From Clostridia bacterium (GTDB lineage: Bacteria > Bacillota_A > Clostridia > Oscillospirales > CAG-272), in contig JAFYPS010000014.1 in NCBI GenBank assembly GCA_017547395.1, positions 1 through 6,609 on the forward strand: a stretch of DNA of 6,609 nucleotides. The letters are read 5' to 3'. Below are positions 1 through 4,751 of this stretch, piece after piece. Positions within the stretch are counted from its first letter, which is position 1. Every line of letters starts with the position of its first letter. Under the pieces are notes generated by a model. That model saw nothing but the letters and a program-made list of their open reading frames with translations, did no database searches and was not told the origin of the DNA. A program made the position numbers and the translations under genes.

Positions 1-197
1 TCAAGGTAGTTGTAGGCTCCGCCACCGCAAAGGTTGACGGCGAGGAGGTTGAGCTTGACTCGCCCGCGTACATTGACGAGGGCAACAACCGTACTTATCT
101 TCCCGTCCGCTTCGTAGCCGAGGCACTCGGTGCGACCGTCGGTTGGGATGAGGCAACCAAAACCGTTACCCTCACGGGTAAAATCAAAGTAGAATAA
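1..197 (+). CDS. C-terminal end of a surface/secreted protein with a copper amine oxidase-like stalk domain (partial)
   Basis: The reading frame is open from base 3 to a TAA at 195-197. It gives the last 64 residues of a protein whose start lies outside the window. The segment RTYLPVRFVAEALGATVGWD followed by an ATKTVTLT strand is the classic signature of the copper amine oxidase N-terminal-like domain (PF07833). Firmicutes use this domain as a repeated beta-rich stalk or cell-surface module. It is not an enzymatic domain by itself. Here it sits at the extreme C-terminus, and only KIKVE follows the last strand, so the whole domain nearly fills the visible part. The catalytic or binding part of the protein, if any, is upstream and unknown. 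The gene is convergent with the small-gene operon on the other strand and is closed by a terminator two bases after its stop codon. Confidence 0.85.
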   Translation, partial: KVVVGSATAKVDGEEVELDSPAYIDEGNNRTYLPVRFVAEALGATVGWDEATKTVTLTGKIKVE

Positions 198-198
198 C

Positions 199-228
199 AA
201 AAAACCCGCTCACCCGAGCGGGTTTTTT
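199..228 (+). terminator. Strong intrinsic terminator of the stalk-domain gene, probably bidirectional
   Basis: A perfect stem joins CCCGCTC (205-211) to GAGCGGG (216-222) around the loop ACCC. It is extended by six A:T pairs (199-204 with 223-228), so the T6 tract closes the hairpin. It begins one base after the TAA of the upstream gene. The A-tract on the other side means it could also stop minus-strand transcripts coming from the convergent small-gene operon. Confidence 0.92.
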
Positions 229-252
229 ATATCATCGAAGGTTTTGCAAAGA

Positions 253-401
253 TAGATTATTGTTTATGAGAACACAAAACCCAACAAATGCGGTAGGGGA
301 CGGCGCCCTCGACGTCCCGTTTTTGCAAGGGTTCGCGGGCTGTCGAAGGCGCCAGCCCCTACATTGTCATTGACATAGATGCTCTGCTAAACTTCAATTT
401 A
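253..401. mobile_element. MITE-like repeat, copy 1 (149 bp, twin-hairpin core)
   Basis: This copy differs from the copy at 1291-1439 at five positions in 149 (255, 267, 269, 393, 395), with 122 consecutive identical bases (271-392). The core has two 27-nt arms, 293-319 and 336-362, that are inverted repeats of each other (22 of 27 match), separated by a 16-nt linker. Each arm can also fold on its own: GGGACG (297-302) with CGTCCC (313-318), and GGGCTG (337-342) with CAGCCC (353-358). The ends are weak terminal inverted repeats (253-266 against 388-401, 10 of 14). No open reading frame is carried. The element ends 7 bases before the stop codon of the 82-aa gene on the minus strand, so it may double as that operon's 3' structure. 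A REP-type non-autonomous element is the alternative name for the same thing. Confidence 0.85.
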
Positions 402-408
402 CCTCGCT

Positions 409-657
409 TTATGTCAGCAGAAGCATTGCAAGGATAAGGAGGATGTCCTCGTTGCCTTTTTTTCCGATAAGCAGGGCAATAAGTCCCAAAATAAGAAAGT
501 CTTCACCGTCAAAGCCGCCCTTTTCTTTTTTGCTGAATGCGGAGAGCAGGCAGGAGAGCGGGTTCTTTTCTTCTTTAGGAGGAGAGGGTTCCGCTTTTTC
601 TTCTTTAGGCGGAGGCGATGCGCGGTTGAACGCTACGCCGCCGTAGTTTTTGGGCAC
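409..657 (-). CDS. Small uncharacterised protein with Pro/Lys/Glu-rich N-terminus and hydrophobic C-terminal hairpin (82 aa)
   Basis: I do not recognise a named family. Residues 1-12 begin PKNYGGVAFN. Residues 14-31 are a low-complexity segment containing PPKEEK twice. Residues 53-65 and 71-82 are two short strongly hydrophobic stretches separated by GKKGNED, which could make a membrane hairpin or a hydrophobic oligomerisation tail. It is the third and last gene of the small-gene operon, 13 bp after the 113-aa gene. The start is uncertain. The GTG at 655-657 lies 18 bases past a near-perfect Shine-Dalgarno GGAGGTGA (676-683), which is too far. The in-frame AUA codon at 667-669 is correctly spaced and would add four residues (M-Y-V-S). 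The frame is closed by a TGA at 676-678, so no ATG, GTG or TTG lies further upstream. Reality as a gene is supported by operon position and domain-like composition rather than by homology. Confidence 0.7.
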   Translation of the reverse strand: MPKNYGGVAFNRASPPPKEEKAEPSPPKEEKNPLSCLLSAFSKKEKGGFDGEDFLILGLIALLIGKKGNEDILLILAMLLLT

Positions 658-670
658 GCTGACGTATATT

Positions 671-1012
671 TTACATCACCTCCGAGAGAACGTCGATAAG
701 AGACGTCACTTTTAGAATGTAATTGAGAGCCTCGCGTCTTGATTCGGAAAGATATGGCTCAAGCGCGTTGAGAAGCGCGTATCTTTTCGACTGTCCGCCA
801 CCGTTTTTGCCTCCGATAAGCGACGCCACCGCCGCTTCGGCATCGCCCTGCGCCTCGGTATTCTCTTTTTCGGCAGGCGCACCGCTTTCGGCGCGCATTT
901 CTGCCATAACGGGTGCAATCGCCTCCATTATGCGCGGCAGTTTTGATGCGATTTCGGGATTTTGCAAAAGAGAGGCGATGCCACCGAGATTGTCTTGCGT
1001 ATTTTCGCTCAT
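671..1012 (-). CDS. Small uncharacterised helical protein (113 aa), middle gene of a three-gene operon
   Basis: The ATG at 1010-1012 overlaps the TGA of the preceding gene as ATGA and has AAGGGG about five bases upstream, so translation is probably coupled. The protein has three visible parts. Residues 9-40 are an amphipathic helical segment (SLLQNPEIASKLPRIMEAI). Residues 41-62 are an acidic Ala/Glu-rich linker, followed by a glycine-rich stretch at 67-73. Residues 76-113 are a second helical segment (ALLNALEPYLSESRREALNY) ending in a hydrophobic tail. There is no signal peptide or transmembrane segment. The 'LL-NPE-KLP' and 'L-PYLS--RR' patterns resemble small conserved hypothetical proteins I associate with clostridial genomes. 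I cannot name a family, and a sporulation link is only a guess. The stop codon overlaps the Shine-Dalgarno region of the 82-aa gene. Confidence 0.78.
   Translation of the reverse strand: MSENTQDNLGGIASLLQNPEIASKLPRIMEAIAPVMAEMRAESGAPAEKENTEAQGDAEAAVASLIGGKNGGGQSKRYALLNALEPYLSESRREALNYILKVTSLIDVLSEVM
676..683 (-). promoter_or_regulatory. Shine-Dalgarno GGAGGTGA before the 82-aa gene
   Basis: GGAGGTGA is an excellent anti-16S match lying inside the last codons of the 113-aa gene. Measured from GGAGG, the in-frame AUA at 667-669 is nine bases away and the GTG at 655-657 is 21 bases away. The site is therefore placed for the AUA start rather than the GTG. Confidence 0.7.
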
Positions 1013-1227
1013 TTTTTCCCCTTGTAGCCTTCAAAAAGTTTCGTTATAGCCGCAATGTCGCTTTCGGTCGCGCCGCGCATTGCAGTTCGGAGCGCGTCAA
1101 GCGACGCCTTGTCAAAGGAAAGGTTCTTTCCAAAGCCACCCGACGAGGCAATCATTTTTATTGCGGATGTGAGAGAGGCATCGTCAAGCGATGCGAGTGT
1201 GTTAAGAAGATTCTTGTCGATGTTCAC
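1009..1227 (-). CDS. Small uncharacterised protein (72 aa), first gene of a three-gene operon
   Basis: The chosen start is the GTG at 1225-1227, because a full AGGAGG (1235-1240) lies exactly seven bases upstream. A longer version from a TTG at 1261-1263 has no ribosome binding site and would place this Shine-Dalgarno inside the gene. The product begins MNIDKNLLNTLASLDD and is predicted to be soluble and mostly helical. Two helix-like blocks (residues 3-29 and 38-67) are joined by a GGFGKN turn, with a Lys-rich end. No catalytic motif, signal peptide or membrane segment is visible. It overlaps the next gene by four bases (ATGA), which indicates a co-translated operon. The promoter must lie in the 63 bp before the MITE copy at 1291 or inside that element. 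Only a CATATATT block (1262-1269) stands out, and it has no convincing -35 partner. Confidence 0.75.
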   Translation of the reverse strand: MNIDKNLLNTLASLDDASLTSAIKMIASSGGFGKNLSFDKASLDALRTAMRGATESDIAAITKLFEGYKGKK

Positions 1228-1234
1228 GTGTCTT

Positions 1235-1240
1235 CCTCCT
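1235..1240 (-). promoter_or_regulatory. Shine-Dalgarno deciding the GTG start of the 72-aa gene
   Basis: AGGAGG on the minus strand, seven bases before the GTG at 1225-1227. It excludes the longer TTG-initiated reading frame. Confidence 0.85.
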
Positions 1241-1290
1241 AAATATATTCTCTTTGCTATCAATATATGCCGTGAGGTTGAAAATGGAGA

Positions 1291-1439
1291 TAAATTATTG
1301 TTTACGGGAACACAAAACCCAACAAATGCGGTAGGGGACGGCGCCCTCGACGTCCCGTTTTTGCAAGGGTTCGCGGGCTGTCGAAGGCGCCAGCCCCTAC
1401 ATTGTCATTGACATAGATGCTCTGCTAAACATTAATTTA
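1291..1439. mobile_element. MITE-like repeat, copy 2 (149 bp, intact terminal inverted repeats)
   Basis: Same orientation and same length as copy 1, at an offset of 1038 bp. In this copy the terminal inverted repeats are nearly perfect. TAAATTATTGTTTA (1291-1304) and TAAACATTAATTTA (1426-1439) match at 13 of 14 positions when one is reversed. The inner twin-hairpin core lies at 1331-1357 and 1374-1400. It lies between the start of the three-gene operon and the terminator of the lipoprotein gene, so it could act as a boundary or contribute promoter sequence to the operon. No clear target-site duplication can be defined: both copies are preceded by AGA and followed by CC. Confidence 0.88.
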
Positions 1440-1447
1440 CCAAAACA

Positions 1448-1477
1448 AAAAAGCAAGGCAAAAATGCCTTGCTTTTT
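1448..1477 (-). terminator. Intrinsic terminator of the BspA-like lipoprotein gene
   Basis: A perfect 13-bp stem pairs 1448-1460 with 1465-1477 around an AAAA loop, with GC core AGCAAGGCA/TGCCTTGCT. On the minus strand it is followed by a T-rich tract (TTTTGTTTTG, with the T residues at 1447-1450 and 1442-1445). It starts ten bases after the TAA of the lipoprotein gene. The T5 on the plus side makes it potentially bidirectional. Confidence 0.9.
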
Positions 1478-1487
1478 AAATGTATAT

Positions 1488-2486
1488 TTACTGAAGCGAA
1501 GTGCCTTCAAACATACCTTCGGTATCACAGCCGTCGGGAATCTTAAGGTCGCCGATAGACGTGAGAGACTTGCACCACGCAAACATATCGTACATAGAGG
1601 ATGCACTGGAAGTGTCCCAGCCGCTAAGGTCGCCAACTGAGGTGAGCTTGTAGCAGTCAGAGAACATCCATTTGAAATACTTTACCTTTGAAACGTCCCA
1701 GCCGCCAAGGTCGCCGACAGAGGTGAGCTTTTCGCAGCCCCAGAACATTCCACCGATTGAGATTGCATTGTGTGTCTTGAAGTGCGAAACGTCTACCTGC
1801 TCAAGGTCTATGCAGTTCTGGAACATAGCGCCAAAGGACTGTGAGCTTGAAGTGTCCCAGCTTTCAAGGGCGACAGAGCGAAGATTGTGACAGCCGTAGA
1901 AGAGTTCGCCAAAGTTATCTGTATTCGAAACGTTAAAGCTGTTAAGGTCAATAGTTTCAAGGCTCTTGCAGTATAAGAACATCCTGTAAAGGTCTTCTGT
2001 GATGTCGGTATAAAAGTTGCCGCCGAAGTTAAAGGCGGTTGCTTCTTCGTAGTGAGCAAAGAGTTCAGTGCAGCTCTTTGCGGTAACGCCGCCCTCACCT
2101 GCGATAAAGAGATTCATACCCTCGTCAACCCACGCCCAAACGGTGCCGTTTTTCTCGTCCGAAACGTCCCAAGCATCCGCAGGCTTATTTGCAAGCGTGT
2201 CAAGAACGGTAACGCTTGCAATATCCGTGCGGTAATACTTTTCGTTTTCGAAAACATTTGCGGTTGAGGTGTCGTGTCTGTCTTTCATAAGAATGTTGTC
2301 GGGGTAATTCTTTGCAGGCTCGACGGGTGCGGGAGCCTCGGTTGTAACGGGCGCGTCGGTTTTAACTTCGCCAACTGCACCTCCAAGCTCGTCGCCTGTG
2401 ACAATGACAGGAGCTTCCTCGCCACCGCAAGCGGCAAGAGAAAGAATTACGCAGACGGTAAGAATTGCTGCAAATAATTTTTTCAT
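1488..2486 (-). CDS. BspA-type (DUF285 repeat) surface lipoprotein
   Basis: 332-aa exported lipoprotein. Residues 1-20 are a lipoprotein signal peptide: MKK, a hydrophobic core, then lipobox LAAC with Cys20. Residues 21-60 are an Ala/Pro/Thr/Glu-rich tether. Residues about 110-332 are a leucine-rich-like DUF285 / 26-residue 'Liste_lipo' repeat domain. Clear units begin at F184, W210, F236, W263 and W290 with the pattern W-D-[TV]-S...MF..C..LTS[VI]. A cysteine recurs at 173, 199, 225, 251, 278 and 305, spacing 26-27. The last unit ends GMFEGTSLQ. Such proteins are surface-displayed binding or adhesion modules; the ligand is unknown. The ATG at 2484-2486 has AAAGGA eight bases upstream. It lies downstream of the dehydrogenase gene in the same direction, separated by a strong hairpin, so it is either an independent gene or only partly co-transcribed. 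Its own terminator follows. Confidence 0.93.
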   Translation of the reverse strand: MKKLFAAILTVCVILSLAACGGEEAPVIVTGDELGGAVGEVKTDAPVTTEAPAPVEPAKNYPDNILMKDRHDTSTANVFENEKYYRTDIASVTVLDTLANKPADAWDVSDEKNGTVWAWVDEGMNLFIAGEGGVTAKSCTELFAHYEEATAFNFGGNFYTDITEDLYRMFLYCKSLETIDLNSFNVSNTDNFGELFYGCHNLRSVALESWDTSSSQSFGAMFQNCIDLEQVDVSHFKTHNAISIGGMFWGCEKLTSVGDLGGWDVSKVKYFKWMFSDCYKLTSVGDLSGWDTSSASSMYDMFAWCKSLTSIGDLKIPDGCDTEGMFEGTSLQ

Positions 2487-2503
2487 AACTGTATTCCTTT
2501 TTT

Positions 2504-2556
2504 AAAAGTTTTTGAAAAGGGTACGGGAAAAACTTTTTACAAAAAGTTTTTCCCGC
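2504..2556 (-). terminator. Perfect 15-bp hairpin after the dehydrogenase gene; copy 1 of a second repeat family
   Basis: CGGGAAAAACTTTTT (2524-2538) and AAAAAGTTTTTCCCG (2541-2555) form a perfect stem around AC. It stands between the stop of the dehydrogenase gene (2570) and the start of the lipoprotein gene, so it is a likely terminator or attenuator in this direction. The GC content is only at the base of the stem and no clean U-tract follows, so efficiency is uncertain. The adjacent segment TTTTTGAAAAGGGTACGGG (2509-2527) also occurs, in diverged and inverted form, at the other end of the dehydrogenase gene. This marks it as a dispersed intergenic element rather than a plain terminator. 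Confidence 0.6.
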
Positions 2557-2569
2557 CATTAATCACTTA

Positions 2570-3700
2570 TTAATAGTTGCCGCTGAACATTTTGCCGCCG
2601 CCGACCTTTGCATAGTCGCCGAAATACTTTTTCGGGCTGATCTTAACAAACTTTGCAAAGTCGATCATTTCGCGGAGGGTGTTTACGTTTACCGGAACGC
2701 CCTCAGCGCAGATGCGAGCGGTTGCTTCAACTTCCTTTTCACCGTGGGTGTAGATTCTCTCTGCGCCCTCAGCCTTGGGAGACTCACGAAGCTCGCGGAG
2801 GTATGTAGAAAGATGCTCCTTGATAGCCTCGGGATCACCGAAGTTTGCGGGATTGATCGCGATAAAGCCGTGGCAGATACCGCTGTTGCCGTTCTGCATG
2901 GTGTAGTTAGAGGTCATACCCATAGAAAGAATGGAGCAGAAGATCTCGCAGATCATACCGTAGCCGTAACCCTTGTGGGAACCGAGCTGCTCGGTGTTGC
3001 CGCCGAGAGGCATAATGCCACCGCCGTTCTTTGCAACGATGTTCTTGAGAACGTCGGGAGCATCGGTAGAAGCGTTACCGTCCTTGTTGAGTGCCCAGCC
3101 TTCGGGAAGGGGCTTTTCAGCCTTGTTGTACATCTCGAGCTTGCCGCGTGTAACAACGGTAGTGGATGCATCAAAGAAGAAGTCGTAGGGCTCTGCGGGC
3201 ATAGCGATTGCAATGGGGTTAGAGCCGAGCATTGCGAGCTTGCCGAAGGTGGGGACCATAATAGCCTCGGAGTTTGTGAATGCAAGACCGATAAGACCCT
3301 CGTCACAAGCCATTCTTGCATAGTAGCCTGCGATACCGAAATGGTTGGAGTTCTTTACGGAAACGATACCAACGCCGCTCTTTTTAGCCTTTCTGATTGC
3401 GAGCTTCATAGCCTTGTGGCCTGCGAGCTGACCCATTGCATCGTGAGCGTCGATAACTGCACTTGTGGAGGTTTCGTGTACGATTTCGGGCTTTGCATCA
3501 ACCTTGATGAGACCCTTTTCAATGCCCTTGTGGTAGCGAACGAGACGCTGCATACCGTGGGACTCGATGCCGAACTTGTCGCTCATAAGGAGGACGTCTG
3601 TGATAACGCGGCACTCGGACTTCTTAAAGCCGAGCTTCTTGAATGCCGTCATACAGAAATCGTCGAGAGTTTCGACGGGAAGCTTTACGTAATCTGCCAT
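2570..3700 (-). CDS. Malate/L-lactate dehydrogenase family (Ldh_2) oxidoreductase
   Basis: 376-aa NAD(P)-dependent 2-hydroxyacid dehydrogenase of the Ldh_2 family (PF02615; malate, L-lactate, ureidoglycolate and 2,3-diketogulonate dehydrogenases). This family is unrelated to classical Rossmann LDH/MDH. Visible motifs are ESHGMQRL (S47-H48-G49), NSNHFGIAGYY with the family's catalytic His at H120, GSNPIAIAMP (159-168) and FDAST (176-180) in the cofactor region, LGSHKGYGYG (239-248), and CHGFIAINPANFG (276-288). Length is about normal for the family. The start is the ATG at 3698-3700, with AGGA seven bases upstream. A 16-residue longer frame would run through an intergenic hairpin and has no ribosome binding site. 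It follows tpiA by 65 bp in the same direction, so it is probably expressed with the glycolytic genes. Substrate specificity cannot be read from sequence. Malate or lactate are candidates, and a 2-hydroxyacid linked to redox balance is an inference from context. Confidence 0.92.
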   Translation of the reverse strand: MADYVKLPVETLDDFCMTAFKKLGFKKSECRVITDVLLMSDKFGIESHGMQRLVRYHKGIEKGLIKVDAKPEIVHETSTSAVIDAHDAMGQLAGHKAMKLAIRKAKKSGVGIVSVKNSNHFGIAGYYARMACDEGLIGLAFTNSEAIMVPTFGKLAMLGSNPIAIAMPAEPYDFFFDASTTVVTRGKLEMYNKAEKPLPEGWALNKDGNASTDAPDVLKNIVAKNGGGIMPLGGNTEQLGSHKGYGYGMICEIFCSILSMGMTSNYTMQNGNSGICHGFIAINPANFGDPEAIKEHLSTYLRELRESPKAEGAERIYTHGEKEVEATARICAEGVPVNVNTLREMIDFAKFVKISPKKYFGDYAKVGGGKMFSGNY

Positions 3701-3716
3701 TGTTTTTTCCTGAATA

Positions 3717-3759
3717 TGCGGGGGAAACTTTTTAAGCCTCCCCCGCACCCTTTCAAAAT
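3717..3759 (-). repeat. Hairpin element between tpiA and the dehydrogenase gene; copy 2 of the second repeat family, inverted
   Basis: TGCGGGGG (3717-3724) pairs with CCCCCGCA (3740-3747) around a 15-nt loop containing CTTTTT. Read on the minus strand, TTTTGAAAGGGTGCGGGGG...AAAAAGTTT..CCCCCGC parallels the plus-strand sequence at 2509-2556 (TTTTTGAAAAGGGTACGGG...AAAAAGTTTTTCCCG). The two are diverged copies in opposite orientation flanking the dehydrogenase gene. No T-tract follows on the minus strand, so it is probably not a full terminator. It may stabilise or process the tpiA-dehydrogenase mRNA. Confidence 0.65.
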
Positions 3760-3765
3760 TTTAAT

Positions 3766-4524
3766 TTACTGTGCTGCGGTTACGATTGCGGTGAATGCAT
3801 CGGTCTTGAGGGATGCGCCGCCGATAAGACCGCCGTCGATGTTCTCTTTTGCGAGAAGGTCTGCTGCGTTCTTGTCGTTCATGGATCCGCCGTACTGGAT
3901 AATGATTTCCTTAGCCGCGATAGGTCCGTAAAGCTTTGCGATCACGTCACGGATTACGCCGCAGGTTTCGTCAGCCTGCTCGGGAGTAGCGGTAAGGCCG
4001 GTTCCGATTGCCCAAACGGGCTCGTATGCGATGATAACGTTCTTGAGCTCCTCTTCGGAGATGCCTGCAAGGTCAAGCTTAACCTGCATGGAAACGATTT
4101 CATCGGTAATGCCGGACTGTCTTGCGTCGATCATTTCGCCAACGCAGAGGATAACCTTGAGACCTGCAGCAAGAGCAGCCTTGGTGCGCTTGTTAACGGT
4201 TTCGTCGGTCTCGCCGAAGTACTGACGGCGTTCGCTGTGGCCGATGATAACGTACTCTGCGCCAACTTCGTTAAGCATTTCGGCGCTGATTTCACCGGTG
4301 TATGCACCTTTTGCCTCAAAGTGAACGTTCTGTGCGCCGATTTTGATGTTTGTGCCCTTTGCAGCTTCAGCAGCTACCCAGATGTCAACGTAAGGAACGC
4401 AGAGAACAACGTCGCATGCATCCTTGCCCTTAACCATAGGTGCAAGAGCGGTAATAAATTCACGTGCCTGTGCGGGGGTCTGATTCATTTTCCAGTTGCC
4501 CGCAATTACATATCTTCTACTCAT
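3766..4524 (-). CDS. tpiA: Triosephosphate isomerase
   Basis: 252-aa TIM-barrel enzyme interconverting dihydroxyacetone phosphate and glyceraldehyde 3-phosphate in glycolysis/gluconeogenesis; cytoplasmic. All active-site elements are present: N10 and K12 in GNWKMN, H96 in GHSERR (95-100), E168 in AYEPVWAIGTG (166-176), and the phosphate-binding YGGSMN (211-216) and GGLIGGASL (231-239). Length matches the bacterial family (about 250). One oddity is in the C-terminal hinge of catalytic loop 6, which reads GTG-L-TA with Leu177 where the usual residue is lysine (GTGKTA). The ATG at 4522-4524 has GGAG seven bases upstream. It follows pgk by 227 bp of hairpin-rich DNA in the same direction, the usual pgk-tpi gene order, and is followed by the dehydrogenase gene. 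Confidence 0.98.
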   Translation of the reverse strand: MSRRYVIAGNWKMNQTPAQAREFITALAPMVKGKDACDVVLCVPYVDIWVAAEAAKGTNIKIGAQNVHFEAKGAYTGEISAEMLNEVGAEYVIIGHSERRQYFGETDETVNKRTKAALAAGLKVILCVGEMIDARQSGITDEIVSMQVKLDLAGISEEELKNVIIAYEPVWAIGTGLTATPEQADETCGVIRDVIAKLYGPIAAKEIIIQYGGSMNDKNAADLLAKENIDGGLIGGASLKTDAFTAIVTAAQ

Positions 4525-4563
4525 AATTAATCTCCGTCAAGGTTAGGCAGGTTTGGATGCAGA

Positions 4564-4620
4564 AGACACAATCGCGTACTCGTCGCCGTACCTGTGTACG
4601 GCAGAGAAGCGATTGCGTCT
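4564..4620 (-). repeat. Two-tier hairpin upstream of tpiA
   Basis: The outer arms are 4564-4575 and 4609-4620, 11 of 12 complementary on the plus strand. The single A/C mismatch (4568/4616) becomes a G:U pair in the minus-strand transcript, giving a full 12-bp RNA stem. The inner arms GCCGTAC (4585-4591) and GTACGGC (4596-4602) form a perfect 7-bp stem with a CTGT loop. The wobble favours function as RNA in the direction of pgk-tpiA transcription. Confidence 0.65.
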
Positions 4621-4635
4621 AAAAAGTGCCGCGAT

Positions 4636-4662
4636 GAAACCGAAGCAAAGCGCTTCGGTTTC
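4636..4662. terminator. Perfect 11-bp hairpin in the pgk-tpiA gap; possible attenuator
   Basis: GAAACCGAAGC (4636-4646) and GCTTCGGTTTC (4652-4662) pair perfectly around AAAGC. The plus side continues as a loose T-rich stretch (TTTCTTT). On the minus side the nearest T-run is ten bases away. It is a weak terminator candidate in either direction, perhaps giving partial read-through from pgk to tpiA. Confidence 0.4.
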
Positions 4663-4751
4663 TTTCTTTATGAGAAAAGACGGAACTTTTTCCAACGCTG
4701 CCTTTATATTTTACTGGCGCTTTTGGTCTGCGCCAAAACTGTCAACCGATC

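Larger units (their letters stand above)
4525..4751 (-). other. Structured 227-bp intergenic region between pgk and tpiA (three hairpins)
   Basis: This gap is non-coding and unusually long for two genes of one glycolytic operon. In minus-strand order it holds three structures. The first is a 6-bp stem (4730-4735 with 4715-4720). The second is a perfect 11-bp stem (4652-4662 with 4636-4646, loop of 5). The third is a large two-tier hairpin (4564-4620). A TTTTT on the minus strand lies at 4621-4625, ten bases after the second stem, so that hairpin is a possible weak attenuator. A perfect TTGACA at 4740-4745 (minus strand) has no -10 at normal distance, so no internal tpiA promoter is claimed. 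The stacked hairpins could be a stabiliser, a processing site that sets the pgk:tpiA ratio, or inserted repeat elements. Confidence 0.6.

Noticed and set aside
3701..3748. Sixteen-residue N-terminal extension of the dehydrogenase
   Set aside because: The extension would be translated from a repeat hairpin and lacks a ribosome binding site. The ATG at 3698-3700 has AGGA at correct spacing and the family-like N-terminus.
2744..3931. Long plus-strand open frame (395 codons) opposite the dehydrogenase and tpiA genes
   Set aside because: It is antisense to two well-identified enzymes, has no ribosome binding site context or recognisable domain, and crosses the intergenic hairpin. Long antisense frames are expected opposite codon-biased genes.
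4740..4745. Perfect TTGACA on the minus strand before tpiA as an internal promoter
   Set aside because: The nearest -10-like hexamer (TAAAAT) is 26 bp away, beyond any normal sigma-A spacer.
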